A stretch of 64,000 nt of DNA from Nostoc punctiforme NIES-2108 (GCA_003326195.1 LXQE01000029.1:107171-171170); one strand, 5' to 3'; numbered from the stretch's first letter, positions 9,234 to 17,670 are shown. Program-made: numbers and translations. The notes: generated from the sequence alone by a model not told the origin.

Positions 9234-9556
9234 CGGAGTATAGAGAAATCATCCAGCAAGTTTTGACAATTCATGCTCAGGTTAAACCTGCCTATGGTGA
9301 AATCGAACGACAAACTATTTTTGATGTACAACAAGATCATTATCAAGTTGTGAATATGGGTTGGGAAAATCGTCGTCGAGTTTATGGCTGTTTAATTCAT
9401 CTAGATATTCGAGATGGTAAGATTTGGATTCAGTATGATGGGACTGAGATTGGCGTGGCTAATGAATTAATAGAGTATGGTATTCCTAAGCAAGATATAG
9501 TGCTGGCTTATCAGCCTCCTTATATGCGAAAGCTGACAGAATTTGCAGTGGGATAA
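9221..9556 (+). CDS. xisI: XisI, fdxN element excision controlling factor
   Basis: 111 residues, full length for XisI. The pattern MDKLAEYREII, then DHYQVVNMGWENRRRVYG, then IWIQYDGTEIG is characteristic. The start codon lies inside the restored 3' end of xisH, implying translational coupling in the ancestor. XisI acts with XisH; the biochemical role is not settled. There is no sign of an fdxN element in this window, so the pair is one of the many dispersed copies. Confidence 0.92.
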   Translation: MDKLAEYREIIQQVLTIHAQVKPAYGEIERQTIFDVQQDHYQVVNMGWENRRRVYGCLIHLDIRDGKIWIQYDGTEIGVANELIEYGIPKQDIVLAYQPPYMRKLTEFAVG

Positions 9557-9705
9557 AGCAAGTGATCGCACTGCGATTTTTGGGTATGATCTAGAGCGAT
9601 CATCCTCAGATACAGTTAAGGGAATAACTCTGGTAGAGATTTATTTTCAACCAATTATTTAAAACTCCCAAAGCTAAATTCAAGTTACTTTTTATTTTGA
9701 ATTGC

Positions 9706-10305
9706 TTAAACTTTAGCTAGAGTTACAATCTCTAGCTGATCCTGATATTTACCCTGTCTTGCTTCATAACTAATAGCGCAGGGTTCGCCTTCTAAAAATA
9801 GCAATTGCACCACGCCTTCATTAGCATAGATGCGACAGTCTGCACTGGAAGAATTGGAAAATTCTAAAGTCAGATGACCACGCCATGCAGCTTCAGCAGG
9901 TGTTAGATTTGCAATGATTCCACATCTTGCATACGTAGATTTTCCAATGCAAATCACTGTAATATTCTCAGGAACCTCTAGTTTTTCTAAAGCAACCCCA
10001 AGTCCATAAGAATGAGCAGGTAAAATAAAGTAACTGCCACTGACATCTGTATGCAGTGCTGTTGGCTCCAGATTCTGGGGATTAAAGTTTTTGGGATCAA
10101 CTACAGTTCCGGGAATGTGGCGAAAAATGCGGAACTCAGCCGAAGAAAGGCGTATGTCGTAGCCATAAGAAGATAAACCGTAGCTAATTACAGGTTGAAC
10201 TGCTACAGACTTATCTTTTTGCACTTTTCGGATTAGGCTTGGCTCAAAGGGCGAAATTAGACCCTGTTGAGCCATTTCAGTAATCCAGATATCGTTTTTA
10301 ATCAC
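9706..10305 (-). CDS. dcd: dCTP deaminase
   Basis: A 199-residue trimeric enzyme that deaminates dCTP to dUTP, which is then converted to dUMP for thymidylate synthesis. The dUTPase-like core motifs GLSSYGYDIRL (N-terminal) and GKSTYARCG with TPAEAAWRGHLTLEF (about residues 120-150, including the catalytic Glu) are present. Length and start agree with the family. It is read towards xisI and shares the pyrimidine route with thyX. Confidence 0.93.
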   Translation of the reverse strand: MIKNDIWITEMAQQGLISPFEPSLIRKVQKDKSVAVQPVISYGLSSYGYDIRLSSAEFRIFRHIPGTVVDPKNFNPQNLEPTALHTDVSGSYFILPAHSYGLGVALEKLEVPENITVICIGKSTYARCGIIANLTPAEAAWRGHLTLEFSNSSSADCRIYANEGVVQLLFLEGEPCAISYEARQGKYQDQLEIVTLAKV

Positions 10306-10361
10306 AACTTCACAGCTAATTCAAACCGAATTACTAGGATATCGTGAATTGAGTATTTTAT

Positions 10362-10898
10362 TTAAGGTCGATAACTCCGACGGATTTCTGTAATTTGATC
10401 TGCCACATCGAGAAGAGATTTAGGCATCTCTGGCCCTGTGAGAATGATATCGACGTGGGGAGGGCGTTTTGCCAAAAACGCTAACACTTCCGTTTCAGGA
10501 ATTAAACCAAAGTTAATCGCTAAACTTAACTCATCTAACACCACGAGAGAATACTTACTCGCACACACTACTTGTTGTGTATACTGCCACAGCTTTTGTA
10601 ATGCTTGGTTTTCTGTATCGTCTAAATGTGGTGTATCGATACAACGAGGCAAGTCACACCGAATCCAATCTAAATTTTGTCCTAATTGGATGGGTCTTTC
10701 CTGTCCTTGACGAATACCCCCTTTGAGAAACTGTACTATTAATACTGGCGTTCCTTGTCCAGCTATTCTCAGTGATTGAGCCATCACGCTCGTAAAAAAG
10801 TTGCGATGGGAGCTAGTGAAAACTTGCACTAGTCCTTCAACTGGATATGGTAGGGTTAGGGTTGAATTGATACTTTGACTTTCTAGCTGGGCAACCAT
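10362..10898 (-). CDS. CobO/BtuR-like P-loop fold protein lacking the Walker A lysine
   Basis: 178 residues similar to cob(I)alamin adenosyltransferase of the CobA/CobO/BtuR family. The fold landmarks VLIVQFLKGG, VVLDELSLAINFG (Walker B region) and VDIILTGPEMP are clear. However, the position of the P-loop (normally GxGKGKTT) reads FTSSHRNFFTSV, with no Gly-Lys-Thr. It therefore probably does not hydrolyse or bind ATP in the usual way, and a degenerate or repurposed role is likely. It is separated from dcd by about 55 bases on the same strand, so the two may be co-transcribed. Confidence 0.75.
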   Translation of the reverse strand: MVAQLESQSINSTLTLPYPVEGLVQVFTSSHRNFFTSVMAQSLRIAGQGTPVLIVQFLKGGIRQGQERPIQLGQNLDWIRCDLPRCIDTPHLDDTENQALQKLWQYTQQVVCASKYSLVVLDELSLAINFGLIPETEVLAFLAKRPPHVDIILTGPEMPKSLLDVADQITEIRRSYRP

Positions 10899-11244
10899 AA
10901 GGTTAAGTTAAAAAAATACAACAAGTTAAGGGTTATTGCTGGCGGTAATTCTGATAAATTTGCCTGTATAATCAATCTGTTTTTCACAGGTGTGGTGGAT
11001 TTGGCAAATTGCATTCTTAGTCAAACACTACGTTTGTATTGAAGTCAAGGGTTATTTTAATTTAAATTTTTTTCGTCTTTTATCGGGAATGAGTTGTAAA
11101 AATGAAAACATAAGAGTTACAGTCCCAATTATTCAAAAAAGCTAGGCACAACGCCTAAAAATGGCTAAATGTTAGATTTGTCGGTTGTTTGGGCAAAACA
11201 GACTTAGCTAGTAGTGAATTTGACAGGATGAGGAGTAAACTGTT
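10899..11244. other. Divergent intergenic region
   Basis: This gap lies between the CobO-like gene and the adenylate kinase-like gene, which diverge. It is AT-rich and should contain both promoters. An AGGAG ribosome-binding site at about 11230 precedes the GTG at 11245. I see no gene or clear operator. Confidence 0.5.
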
Positions 11245-11868
11245 GTGAGATTGGTGATTCTGGGAGGTTCAGGATCGGGGAAAAGCACTCAAGCACAAAG
11301 GCTTTGCAGATACCTTGATATTCCTCTGATTTCCACAGGTGACATTTTACGGTCAGCAATATCTGGCAATCAGCCCCTGCCGGAATTCCGATGGTTGGAA
11401 GCCGATCCTCGGACTTCTCTTTCGGTTTACGCTAGCTTGAGTGAACTAGGCTACCACGCACAACCCTATATGCAAAAAGGGGATTTAGTTCCAGACGAAA
11501 TGATCGTTGAATTGATCCGAATTCGCCTCAGACAACCAGATATCAACTGTGATTGGATCTTAGAAGGCTATCCCCGTACTGCCTTCCAAGCTGAAGAATT
11601 AGATTTTTTATTAGATGATTTAGAGCAAAAGCTAGATTGGGCAATTTATCTCCAAGTCTCGGAAGCAGTCATGGTTAGCCGATCCTTGGGGCGATCGCTA
11701 CCAGATGACCAACCAGAAATCGTGCAGCGCCGTGTAGAATTATTCTACGATCGCACCATTCCCATCCTAGAATATTACGACCGTCGTCGCTGCTTGTTGA
11801 CTATCAACGGCGACCAATCACCAGAGATGGTGCAGCAAAATATTTTGACTCTGCTTTCAGTTCCTTAG
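11245..11868 (+). CDS. Adenylate kinase family protein
   Basis: 207 residues, starting at GTG 11245 behind an AGGAG site. The P-loop is GGSGSGKST (residues 7-15), and further landmarks are GDILRSAI (NMP-binding) and ILEGYPRTAFQAEEL, equivalent to the adenylate kinase signature. A 15-residue insertion after the NMP motif (LPEFRWLEADPRTS) and a divergent LID region separate it from canonical Adk. It may be a second adenylate or nucleoside monophosphate kinase of cyanobacteria and not the housekeeping one. It probably phosphorylates NMPs in the cytosol; the preferred base is unknown. Confidence 0.85.
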   Translation: MRLVILGGSGSGKSTQAQRLCRYLDIPLISTGDILRSAISGNQPLPEFRWLEADPRTSLSVYASLSELGYHAQPYMQKGDLVPDEMIVELIRIRLRQPDINCDWILEGYPRTAFQAEELDFLLDDLEQKLDWAIYLQVSEAVMVSRSLGRSLPDDQPEIVQRRVELFYDRTIPILEYYDRRRCLLTINGDQSPEMVQQNILTLLSVP

Positions 11869-11903
11869 ATAAAGAGGCAGGGGAAGAATAACTATTAGTG
11901 TAT

Positions 11904-11966
11904 TGCCCAATGCCCAATGCCCAATGCCCAATGCCCAATGCCCAATGCCCAATGCCCAATGCCCAA
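11904..11966. repeat. Nine tandem TGCCCAA heptamers
   Basis: Nine uninterrupted 7-base units fill the gap between the kinase gene and rph. This is the longest clean array of this heptamer family in the window. Confidence 0.95.
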
Positions 11967-12016
11967 TAACACTAAGGTAATCTTAAGGCAGTATTGTAAA
12001 ACTTGAGGCAATTCCA

Positions 12017-12760
12017 ATGGCTTGGCAGCGTCCTGATGGTCGGATTCCCTACGAACTACGTCCGATTAGCTTTCACCCCAGTTTCACCCGCTTTGCCCCC
12101 GGTTCTGTTCTTGCAAGATGCGGTGATACGCAAGTACTTTGTACCGTTAGCGTTAATAAGGGAGTTCCGAAGTTTCTCGAAGGAACTGGTAAAGGCTGGC
12201 TAACCGCTGAGTACCGAATGTTACCATCTGCTACCCAAAAACGCCAAGAAAGGGAATTATTGAAATTATCTGGACGGACGCAAGAAATTCAACGTCTCAT
12301 TGGACGTAGCTTACGCGCAGCAGTGGATTTTGAGGCACTGGGAGAACGCACGCTAACTGTGGATGCTGACGTGTTGCAAGCAGATGCCGGAACTCGGACA
12401 ACAGCCATTACAGGCTCATTTGTGGCATTGGCTCATGCGATTTCTAAATTATTGCAAGAGGGCGTGTTGGAGCGATCGCCTTTGTGTGGACAAGTAGCAG
12501 CTGTTTCTGTAGGATTACTGGAGGGAGAGCCATTTTTGGATCTAAATTACATCGAAGATGTGGCTGCAACAGTAGATTTTAATGTGGTGATGAATCAACA
12601 CCTGGGAATCATTGAAGTCCAAGGAACAGCCGAAGAAGGCAGCTTTAGCCGCACTCAGTTAGATCAACTGCTAGATGTCGCCCAAAAAGGAATTCAAGAA
12701 TTGTTAATTGCCCAACGTGAAGCGATCCCTGACTGGGAAAGGTTGTTTGCGATCGATTAG
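12017..12760 (+). CDS. rph: Ribonuclease PH
   Basis: 247 residues, full length. RNase PH is a phosphate-dependent 3'-to-5' exoribonuclease that trims tRNA 3' ends. Conserved segments: [19 protein letters not shown] at the N-terminus, [15 protein letters not shown] ([10 protein letters not shown], about residue 37), GRSLRAAVD (phosphate-binding Arg) and [18 protein letters not shown]. The ATG at 12017 gives the usual N-terminus. It probably forms its own transcription unit. Confidence 0.95.
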   Translation: MAWQRPDGRIPYELRPISFHPSFTRFAPGSVLARCGDTQVLCTVSVNKGVPKFLEGTGKGWLTAEYRMLPSATQKRQERELLKLSGRTQEIQRLIGRSLRAAVDFEALGERTLTVDADVLQADAGTRTTAITGSFVALAHAISKLLQEGVLERSPLCGQVAAVSVGLLEGEPFLDLNYIEDVAATVDFNVVMNQHLGIIEVQGTAEEGSFSRTQLDQLLDVAQKGIQELLIAQREAIPDWERLFAID

Positions 12761-12998
12761 TTTTATTAATTTTTAATAAGAATTAATAAACGTATCCTTT
12801 GTAGCGTTAATCAACAAAGTATCAAGTAACTGGATGTAAATAAAAATAATCATTAGAGTGGTTAGTAGTTAGTACGACTCACTACTGACAACTTACGGTA
12901 AAACGTGATAAAGAGGGTCTACATTTTCCAGTCTACTTAATCCACGATGTTAAATGTTTCAAAAGTTAAAAAGGGGGATTGTAATAAGTTCGGTATTG

Positions 12999-13019
12999 TA
13001 TTGCTGGAAGCCAGCAATA
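12999..13019 (+). promoter_or_regulatory. Perfect hairpin in the pgl leader
   Basis: TATTGCTGG and CCAGCAATA form a 9-bp stem with a 3-base loop, ending 13 bases before the pgl ATG. It would sit next to the weak ribosome-binding site and could modulate translation or protect the mRNA. No T run follows, so it is not a terminator. Confidence 0.4.
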
Positions 13020-13032
13020 TGATGATGAAGCC

Positions 13033-13755
13033 ATGAACAAAACTGTTGAAGTTCTACCGGATCAGCCGGCGCTGGTTGCACGAGCGCTAGAATTAATTCT
13101 GTCCAAGTCAAAAACTGCCATTGAGCAGCGGGGACGGTTTACCATCGCCTTATCTGGCGGCAGTACACCTAAACCGTTATACGAAGCGATCGCTACTCAA
13201 AAACTGCCTTGGGATAAAATTCATATATTCTGGGGAGATGAGCGTTACGTACCACCAGATCACCCCGATAGCAATGAACTGATGACGCGTCGTGCGTGGC
13301 TAGATCGCGTTGATATCCCAGCGGCTAACATTCACCCCGTACCAACTTTAGAAGCCAATCCAGAACTGGCTGCTGCCAAGTATGAACAGCATCTCAAAGA
13401 ATTTTTCAATTCTTCTGGGGTCGAGTTTCCCCCCTTGGATGTAGTATTACTAGGAATGGGTGATGATGCACATACTGCATCTTTGTTTCCCCACACAGAG
13501 GCTCTTAAAGTACGCGATCGCCTAGTTACCGTGGGTAACAAAGACGGAAACCCCAGGATAAGTTTCACATATCCCTTCATCAACTCTGCTCGCAGCGTGA
13601 TTTTTCTGGTTGCTGGTGCGAATAAACGACCAGCTTTAGCGCAAGTCTTTGCACCTGTAGCCGATGACTTTACTTACCCATCCCGCTTAATTCAGCCCCA
13701 AGGAGAACTTTGGTGGCTGCTGGATGCGGCAGCAGGTTTGGAACTTCAACATTGA
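13033..13755 (+). CDS. pgl: 6-phosphogluconolactonase
   Basis: 240 residues of the NagB/DevB fold. Pgl hydrolyses 6-phosphogluconolactone to 6-phosphogluconate in the oxidative pentose phosphate pathway, the main source of reductant in heterocysts and in the dark. Landmarks: FTIALSGGSTPKPLY (about residue 37), IFWGDERYVPPDHPDSN (about 66) and DVVLLGMGDDAHTASLFP (about 137). Length and start are typical. zwf and opcA are not in the window. Confidence 0.94.
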   Translation: MNKTVEVLPDQPALVARALELILSKSKTAIEQRGRFTIALSGGSTPKPLYEAIATQKLPWDKIHIFWGDERYVPPDHPDSNELMTRRAWLDRVDIPAANIHPVPTLEANPELAAAKYEQHLKEFFNSSGVEFPPLDVVLLGMGDDAHTASLFPHTEALKVRDRLVTVGNKDGNPRISFTYPFINSARSVIFLVAGANKRPALAQVFAPVADDFTYPSRLIQPQGELWWLLDAAAGLELQH

Positions 13756-13961
13756 ACAATGGGGCATTGGGAGTGCTGAGTGCTGAGTTAGGAGTTACTA
13801 TTATTTCCCCTGCTCCCCTGCCCCCTGCTCCCCTTCCCCGTATAAGAGTGTCCAATTCATTGTTCCATTAGCAGTAATTGCTAGAATCTAAAGCTAGGGC
13901 CGCCCTCTGCTTGCCAGTCCTAACTATATTTATGATGATCTTGAACAAAGGCTAAATATCG

Positions 13962-14837
13962 ATGATCGTCTGCCCTAATTGCAATCATCCCAATCCTGAT
14001 GGCGCTGTCCAGTGTGAAGCTTGCTATACACCATTACCTGCGACTACTAATTGTCCCAGTTGTGGGGCAACTGTGCAGGCAGATGCTGCATTCTGCGGTC
14101 AGTGTGGCTATAACCTTCACTCCGCAGGAGTTCCACACGTTCATCCCGCAGTAGCTACAACAGTCACTCCCGATATTCCCGTGGAAGTGCCAGCGTTAGT
14201 TCCACCCGATCCATTGTTAGAACTTTTACAACCAGATGCTTTGGGAATGAGCGGTTCTAATAACTCCCATCCTCCCGAATCATCTTTACCACCAACAGAG
14301 ATGGCAGTTCCCCCAGAACCTACGCCACAGATGCCTGTTGCAGAAAGCAGTCCTCCAGAAGTTGTGTCAACCGTTGTAGCTCAACCCATAGTCTCTGGAC
14401 AAAGTAGTATTCCGACTCCACCACCTGTGGAACCAACACCAGCCTTTGAAGCCGAAGTATCCCCGCCAGCAGCACCAACTGCAACTGCTGCCAGAACGCA
14501 ATTGCAGCAGGTTACAGCGCGGTTACTCCACGTTCAAAGCGATCGCTTAATTGAATTGCCGCAAAATTTCTCTGTGATTCATATCGGCAAGCCCAATGAC
14601 CGGATTCCTCCAGATATAGATGTTTCAGGATTTCCCAATTCCGAAATTGTCTCGCGGATTCATGCAGATATTCGCGTCGAGGGAGATGCCCATTATGTAG
14701 AGGATGTGGGAAGTTCTAATGGCACTTATATTAATAATTTGCCACTTTTACCAGGGAACCGTCATCGCTTGCGAACAGGCGATCGCATCAGCTTGGGTAA
14801 AGGAGACTTGATGACATTCCTCTTTCAACTTGCTTAA
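13962..14837 (+). CDS. Zinc-ribbon and FHA domain protein
   Basis: 291 residues in three parts. Residues 1-52 carry four CxxC pairs (CPNC, CEAC, CPSC, CGQC), a double zinc ribbon. Residues about 55-180 are a Pro/Val/Glu-rich linker. Residues about 185-290 are a forkhead-associated domain with the phosphothreonine-binding signature (Gly of IGKPNDR, SRIHA and SSNGTYIN). FHA domains bind phosphothreonine, so it is probably an adaptor for Ser/Thr kinase signalling. The partner is not encoded nearby. Confidence 0.88.
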   Translation: MIVCPNCNHPNPDGAVQCEACYTPLPATTNCPSCGATVQADAAFCGQCGYNLHSAGVPHVHPAVATTVTPDIPVEVPALVPPDPLLELLQPDALGMSGSNNSHPPESSLPPTEMAVPPEPTPQMPVAESSPPEVVSTVVAQPIVSGQSSIPTPPPVEPTPAFEAEVSPPAAPTATAARTQLQQVTARLLHVQSDRLIELPQNFSVIHIGKPNDRIPPDIDVSGFPNSEIVSRIHADIRVEGDAHYVEDVGSSNGTYINNLPLLPGNRHRLRTGDRISLGKGDLMTFLFQLA

Positions 14838-14914
14838 CTGATTCTTGTTAAATTGTGACATCAGCCTAAGTATTTTCTGCCCATCCTCCGGCATCCATTT
14901 TGGAGGAGAAACAA

Positions 14915-15016
14915 ATGAACTGCATCAGACAAGCGACGGATAACTATGTCGTTCTTGATAGCGCCATAGTTGACAGCCGTCGCTTTGATGTGAGTGCGAA
15001 TTGTTGCATTGTCTAG
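14915..15016 (+). CDS. Candidate 33-residue small protein
   Basis: A short frame preceded by an excellent ribosome-binding site (GGAGGAG, 6 bases before the ATG). The peptide begins MNCIRQATDN and ends in two Cys plus Ile-Val. It has no membrane segment and no recognised family. The strong site in a 296-base gap is the main reason to list it. It could equally be the remnant of a longer gene. Confidence 0.3.
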   Translation: MNCIRQATDNYVVLDSAIVDSRRFDVSANCCIV

Positions 15017-15133
15017 CAACTCCATTACCTGAATAATTACATTAGGATGGATGGAAATACACTGCCAATTTTAGATTTTTAATTTTTCAGAAAATCTAAA
15101 ATCCAAAATCCAAAATCCAAAATTGAGTGACCT

Positions 15134-15877
15134 ATGAGGGAACCAAGTAAAAATTTTGAAACCTTGCTCGCTAAAGAAGCCCCGCCAGTTGTTGAACGCA
15201 TGGGGCTTACCTGGCTAGTTGCAGCAGCGATCGCAACTGCTTTATTGTGGCAAGTACCAGGAGGGGATTATATCTTATACCCATTTACAATTCTGGCAAC
15301 TTGGTTTCATGAAATGGGTCACGGCTTAATGGCACTGCTATTAGGCGGACAGTTTCAGAAGTTGCAGATTTTTAGCAATGGTTCTGGTGTCGCAACTTAT
15401 GGCATCCAATCGTCATTGGGGCCAATTGGCCCGGCAATAATCGCCGCAGCTGGGCCAATGGGACCACCTCTTGCTGGTGCAGCTTTGATTCTGGCTTCCC
15501 GCAGTTTTACAGCAGCAACCCTCTGTTTAAAAATTTTAGGAAGTTTTTTGCTGTTTTCCACATTAATTTGGGTGCGTTCCTGGTTTGGATTGGTAGCAAT
15601 TCCCTTACTAGGTTTAATAATCTTGGGTATTTCCCTGAAAGCACCTCGCTGGACACAAGGGTTTGTCATTCAATTTTTGGGTGTACAAGCTTGTGTAAGT
15701 ACGTACCATCAACTTGATTATCTATTTAGTAGTTCTGCTGGCCTCCTTGGTGCATCTGATACAGCGCAAATGCAGCGATATTTGCTTTTACCTTACTGGT
15801 TTTGGGGCGGGTTAATGGCGATCGCATCTCTGGTGATTTTAATCCAAAGTCTCCGCGTTGCCTATCGTTCGGAGTAA
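15134..15877 (+). CDS. M50 family membrane metallopeptidase
   Basis: 247 residues, an integral membrane protein with about six hydrophobic segments. The zinc motif HEMGH at about residue 58 lies within the second hydrophobic stretch, as in M50-like site-2 protease relatives. A Gly/Pro-rich loop (SLGPIGPAIIAAAGPMGPP) follows. This subfamily is common in cyanobacteria and uncharacterised. An upstream AAAATCC repeat precedes it. Its stop overlaps the ATG of the damaged small gene that follows (TAATG), suggesting an old operon. Confidence 0.85.
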   Translation: MREPSKNFETLLAKEAPPVVERMGLTWLVAAAIATALLWQVPGGDYILYPFTILATWFHEMGHGLMALLLGGQFQKLQIFSNGSGVATYGIQSSLGPIGPAIIAAAGPMGPPLAGAALILASRSFTAATLCLKILGSFLLFSTLIWVRSWFGLVAIPLLGLIILGISLKAPRWTQGFVIQFLGVQACVSTYHQLDYLFSSSAGLLGASDTAQMQRYLLLPYWFWGGLMAIASLVILIQSLRVAYRSE

Positions 15878-16063
15878 TGAGTCAGAAAGCACCATCAAAA
15901 AGCAATTGAATCTTTAGCTCAAAGAATTACCGAACATCAAGAAAAGATTAGACTGGAATCAGAGAAGAGTTTTCCTGACGAAGGTTTAATTAAGCATTGG
16001 GAAAAAGAGATTCGTGCTTTTGACAAGGCAATCCAACAAGCGCATAAAAGATTGGGACAATAA
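15877..16063 (+). pseudogene. Small gene with a frameshift at codon 2-3
   Basis: The ATG overlaps the M50 stop. As written, ATG AGT C breaks the frame. Removing the single C gives MSRKHHQKAIESLAQ and then an open, helix-rich 61-residue protein ending KAIQQAHKRLGQ at the TAA 16061-16063. The charged amphipathic pattern suggests a coiled coil. I do not know the family. It is either a recent mutation, a sequence error or translation from another start. Confidence 0.5.
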
Positions 16064-16070
16064 CTAAAAT

Positions 16071-16325
16071 ATGCAGATTAGCGATCGCCCTCTTGCAGTC
16101 ACCAATTCAACCCTCAGTACCTTGATTGCTGAATTAGGTACAGAATGCCTAAAAGTACAAGCCTTAATTAACCAGCTATAGTTAACTAGTTTAACTGCTA
16201 ACCAACAAGCTGAAATTCTAGCAGAACTCCTAGCTGCTGCGGTTCATCTGTATAATCATTGTGACGAAGATTTTCAGACGCTAATTACTGAAGAAATGGA
16301 AAATTTACCTGATGATGAGGATTAA
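16071..16325 (+). pseudogene. Small gene with an in-frame amber stop
   Basis: ATG 16071 reads 36 sense codons to TAG at 16179-16181 and then continues open in the same frame to TAA 16323-16325, for a total of 84 codons plus the stop. The sequence on both sides of the TAG looks like one acidic helical protein (VQALINQL, stop, LTSLTANQQAEILAELL). The simplest view is a CAG-to-TAG change. It starts 7 bases after the previous damaged gene. The family is unknown. Confidence 0.55.
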
Positions 16326-16441
16326 AGAAGAATTCCGAAGTCAGGAGTCAGAATTAAGAGTTTTTATCAGTATAATAGCCTGGATATTGTTAAAAAATTC
16401 GCCGCTAATAACTCTTGCCTTCGCGGTTCGCTCCTCTAAAC

Positions 16442-17350
16442 ATGTCCACCCAACCCATAATTCAAAGCATATACACCGATGGTGCTTGCACCGGTAATCC
16501 TGGCCCTGGCGGTTGGGGTGTTGTCGTCTACTTCAGCGACGGCTCAATCCACGAAATGGGCGATGCATCCCCTCATACCACTAATAATAAAATGGAGATG
16601 CAAGCTGCGATCGCCGCCCTTCAATTTCTGCAAACATCTCAACAAGCACAACCAATCACCCTTCATACTGATAGCGAATACCTGATTAACTGCGTTACCA
16701 AATGGGTGAAAGGCTGGAAAAATAAAGGCTGGAAAAAGTCAGATGGTAAACCCGTCCAAAACCAAGACCTTTTAGAAATCTTAGATGAACTCAATACCCA
16801 ACAGGTAAAATGGCAACACGTCCGGGGACATTCTGGTAACATAGGTAACGAACGTTGTGATGCGATCGCTCGCACTTATGCAAGTGGCAAAACCCCTTCT
16901 CTACAACAATTATCTTCCACAGATTTTTATAAATCTTTACCTTCGGCAAATGAAATAAATGTAGCAAAAGTAGCTGATTATGAAAAAAACTCTAGAATAA
17001 CTAACCAAAGTCCGCAAAAAATCAGTACTTCTGCACCAGAAATAACCGTTATGGAACCATCAACCGGGCCAACTGCGGCCGTAACCGATGAAAAACCGCC
17101 AGAAATGAGGGTTTCGCAACTCCGCAGCTTGGTCGAAACTCTGCGTATAGCTGACGAAATTTCTGAAAAAGGCTACTTAATCACCAGTTCTGAATTAGCA
17201 GACTTGATGGATGTCCACGCCAGCGCTGTCACCAGTCGTGGAGATCAATGGCGCTGGCGAAACTGGATAGTGTCACGGGTACGCCGTGAAGGAAATCAAA
17301 TTCTTTGGGAATTGGAACGCGGGGATCAGGTAGGAGGGGAAGAGGAGTAG
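16442..17350 (+). CDS. rnhA: Ribonuclease HI with C-terminal extension
   Basis: From ATG 16442, 302 residues. Residues 1-150 are RNase HI, which cuts RNA in RNA-DNA hybrids. The metal-binding acids are in place: Asp13 (YTDGACTGNPG), Glu52 (KMEMQAA), Asp77 (HTDSEY) and Asp140 (NERCDAIA). The protein is about twice the usual length. Residues 151-220 are a polar linker, and 220-302 form a compact domain (ELADLMDVHASAVTSRGDQW) that looks like a winged helix. The extension probably binds nucleic acid or a partner. Confidence 0.9.
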   Translation: MSTQPIIQSIYTDGACTGNPGPGGWGVVVYFSDGSIHEMGDASPHTTNNKMEMQAAIAALQFLQTSQQAQPITLHTDSEYLINCVTKWVKGWKNKGWKKSDGKPVQNQDLLEILDELNTQQVKWQHVRGHSGNIGNERCDAIARTYASGKTPSLQQLSSTDFYKSLPSANEINVAKVADYEKNSRITNQSPQKISTSAPEITVMEPSTGPTAAVTDEKPPEMRVSQLRSLVETLRIADEISEKGYLITSSELADLMDVHASAVTSRGDQWRWRNWIVSRVRREGNQILWELERGDQVGGEEE

Positions 17351-17373
17351 ACGAGTGAGCAGGGGAGGCAGGG

Positions 17374-17601
17374 CAGGGCTGTTTCATTCCCTAAAAGACT
17401 CTGATTTACAAGCGTTTCAAGCAAAAAAGTCAGGTGACTAAAAAATCTGATTGGGCAATAAAATCGCGATGCCTCCGGCAAGGCTTCGCCAACGCACTTA
17501 AATTTACTCGTTGAGGTGGTAGCTTTTCTTTTCCCCAATCAAGCAAATTTCTGACTCATACTCTTGACAAAATCTTTAAGAGATCGAATGAAACAGCCCT
17601 G
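17374..17601. mobile_element. MITE-like element with 16-bp TIRs and 12-bp target duplication
   Basis: CAGGGCTGTTTCATTC at 17374-17389 is repeated exactly in inverted orientation at 17586-17601. The element of 228 bases is flanked by the exact direct repeat GGGGAGGCAGGG (17362-17373 and 17602-17613). It encodes no transposase. The duplication length suggests mobilisation in trans by an IS4-like transposase, but this is inference. It landed inside low-complexity intergenic DNA. Confidence 0.8.
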
Positions 17602-17670
17602 GGGGAGGCAGGGGGAGCAGGGGAAGAAGAACTATTAGTTATTGACCAATGCCCAATGCCCAATGCCCCA

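Noticed and set aside
8818..9556. xisH/xisI as proof of an fdxN excision element nearby
   Set aside because: The pair occurs in many copies in cyanobacteria; there is no fdxN gene, xisF or recombination site here.
11904..11966. Regular repeat array that might suggest CRISPR
   Set aside because: The period is 7 bases with no spacers; it is a cyanobacterial heptamer tandem repeat.
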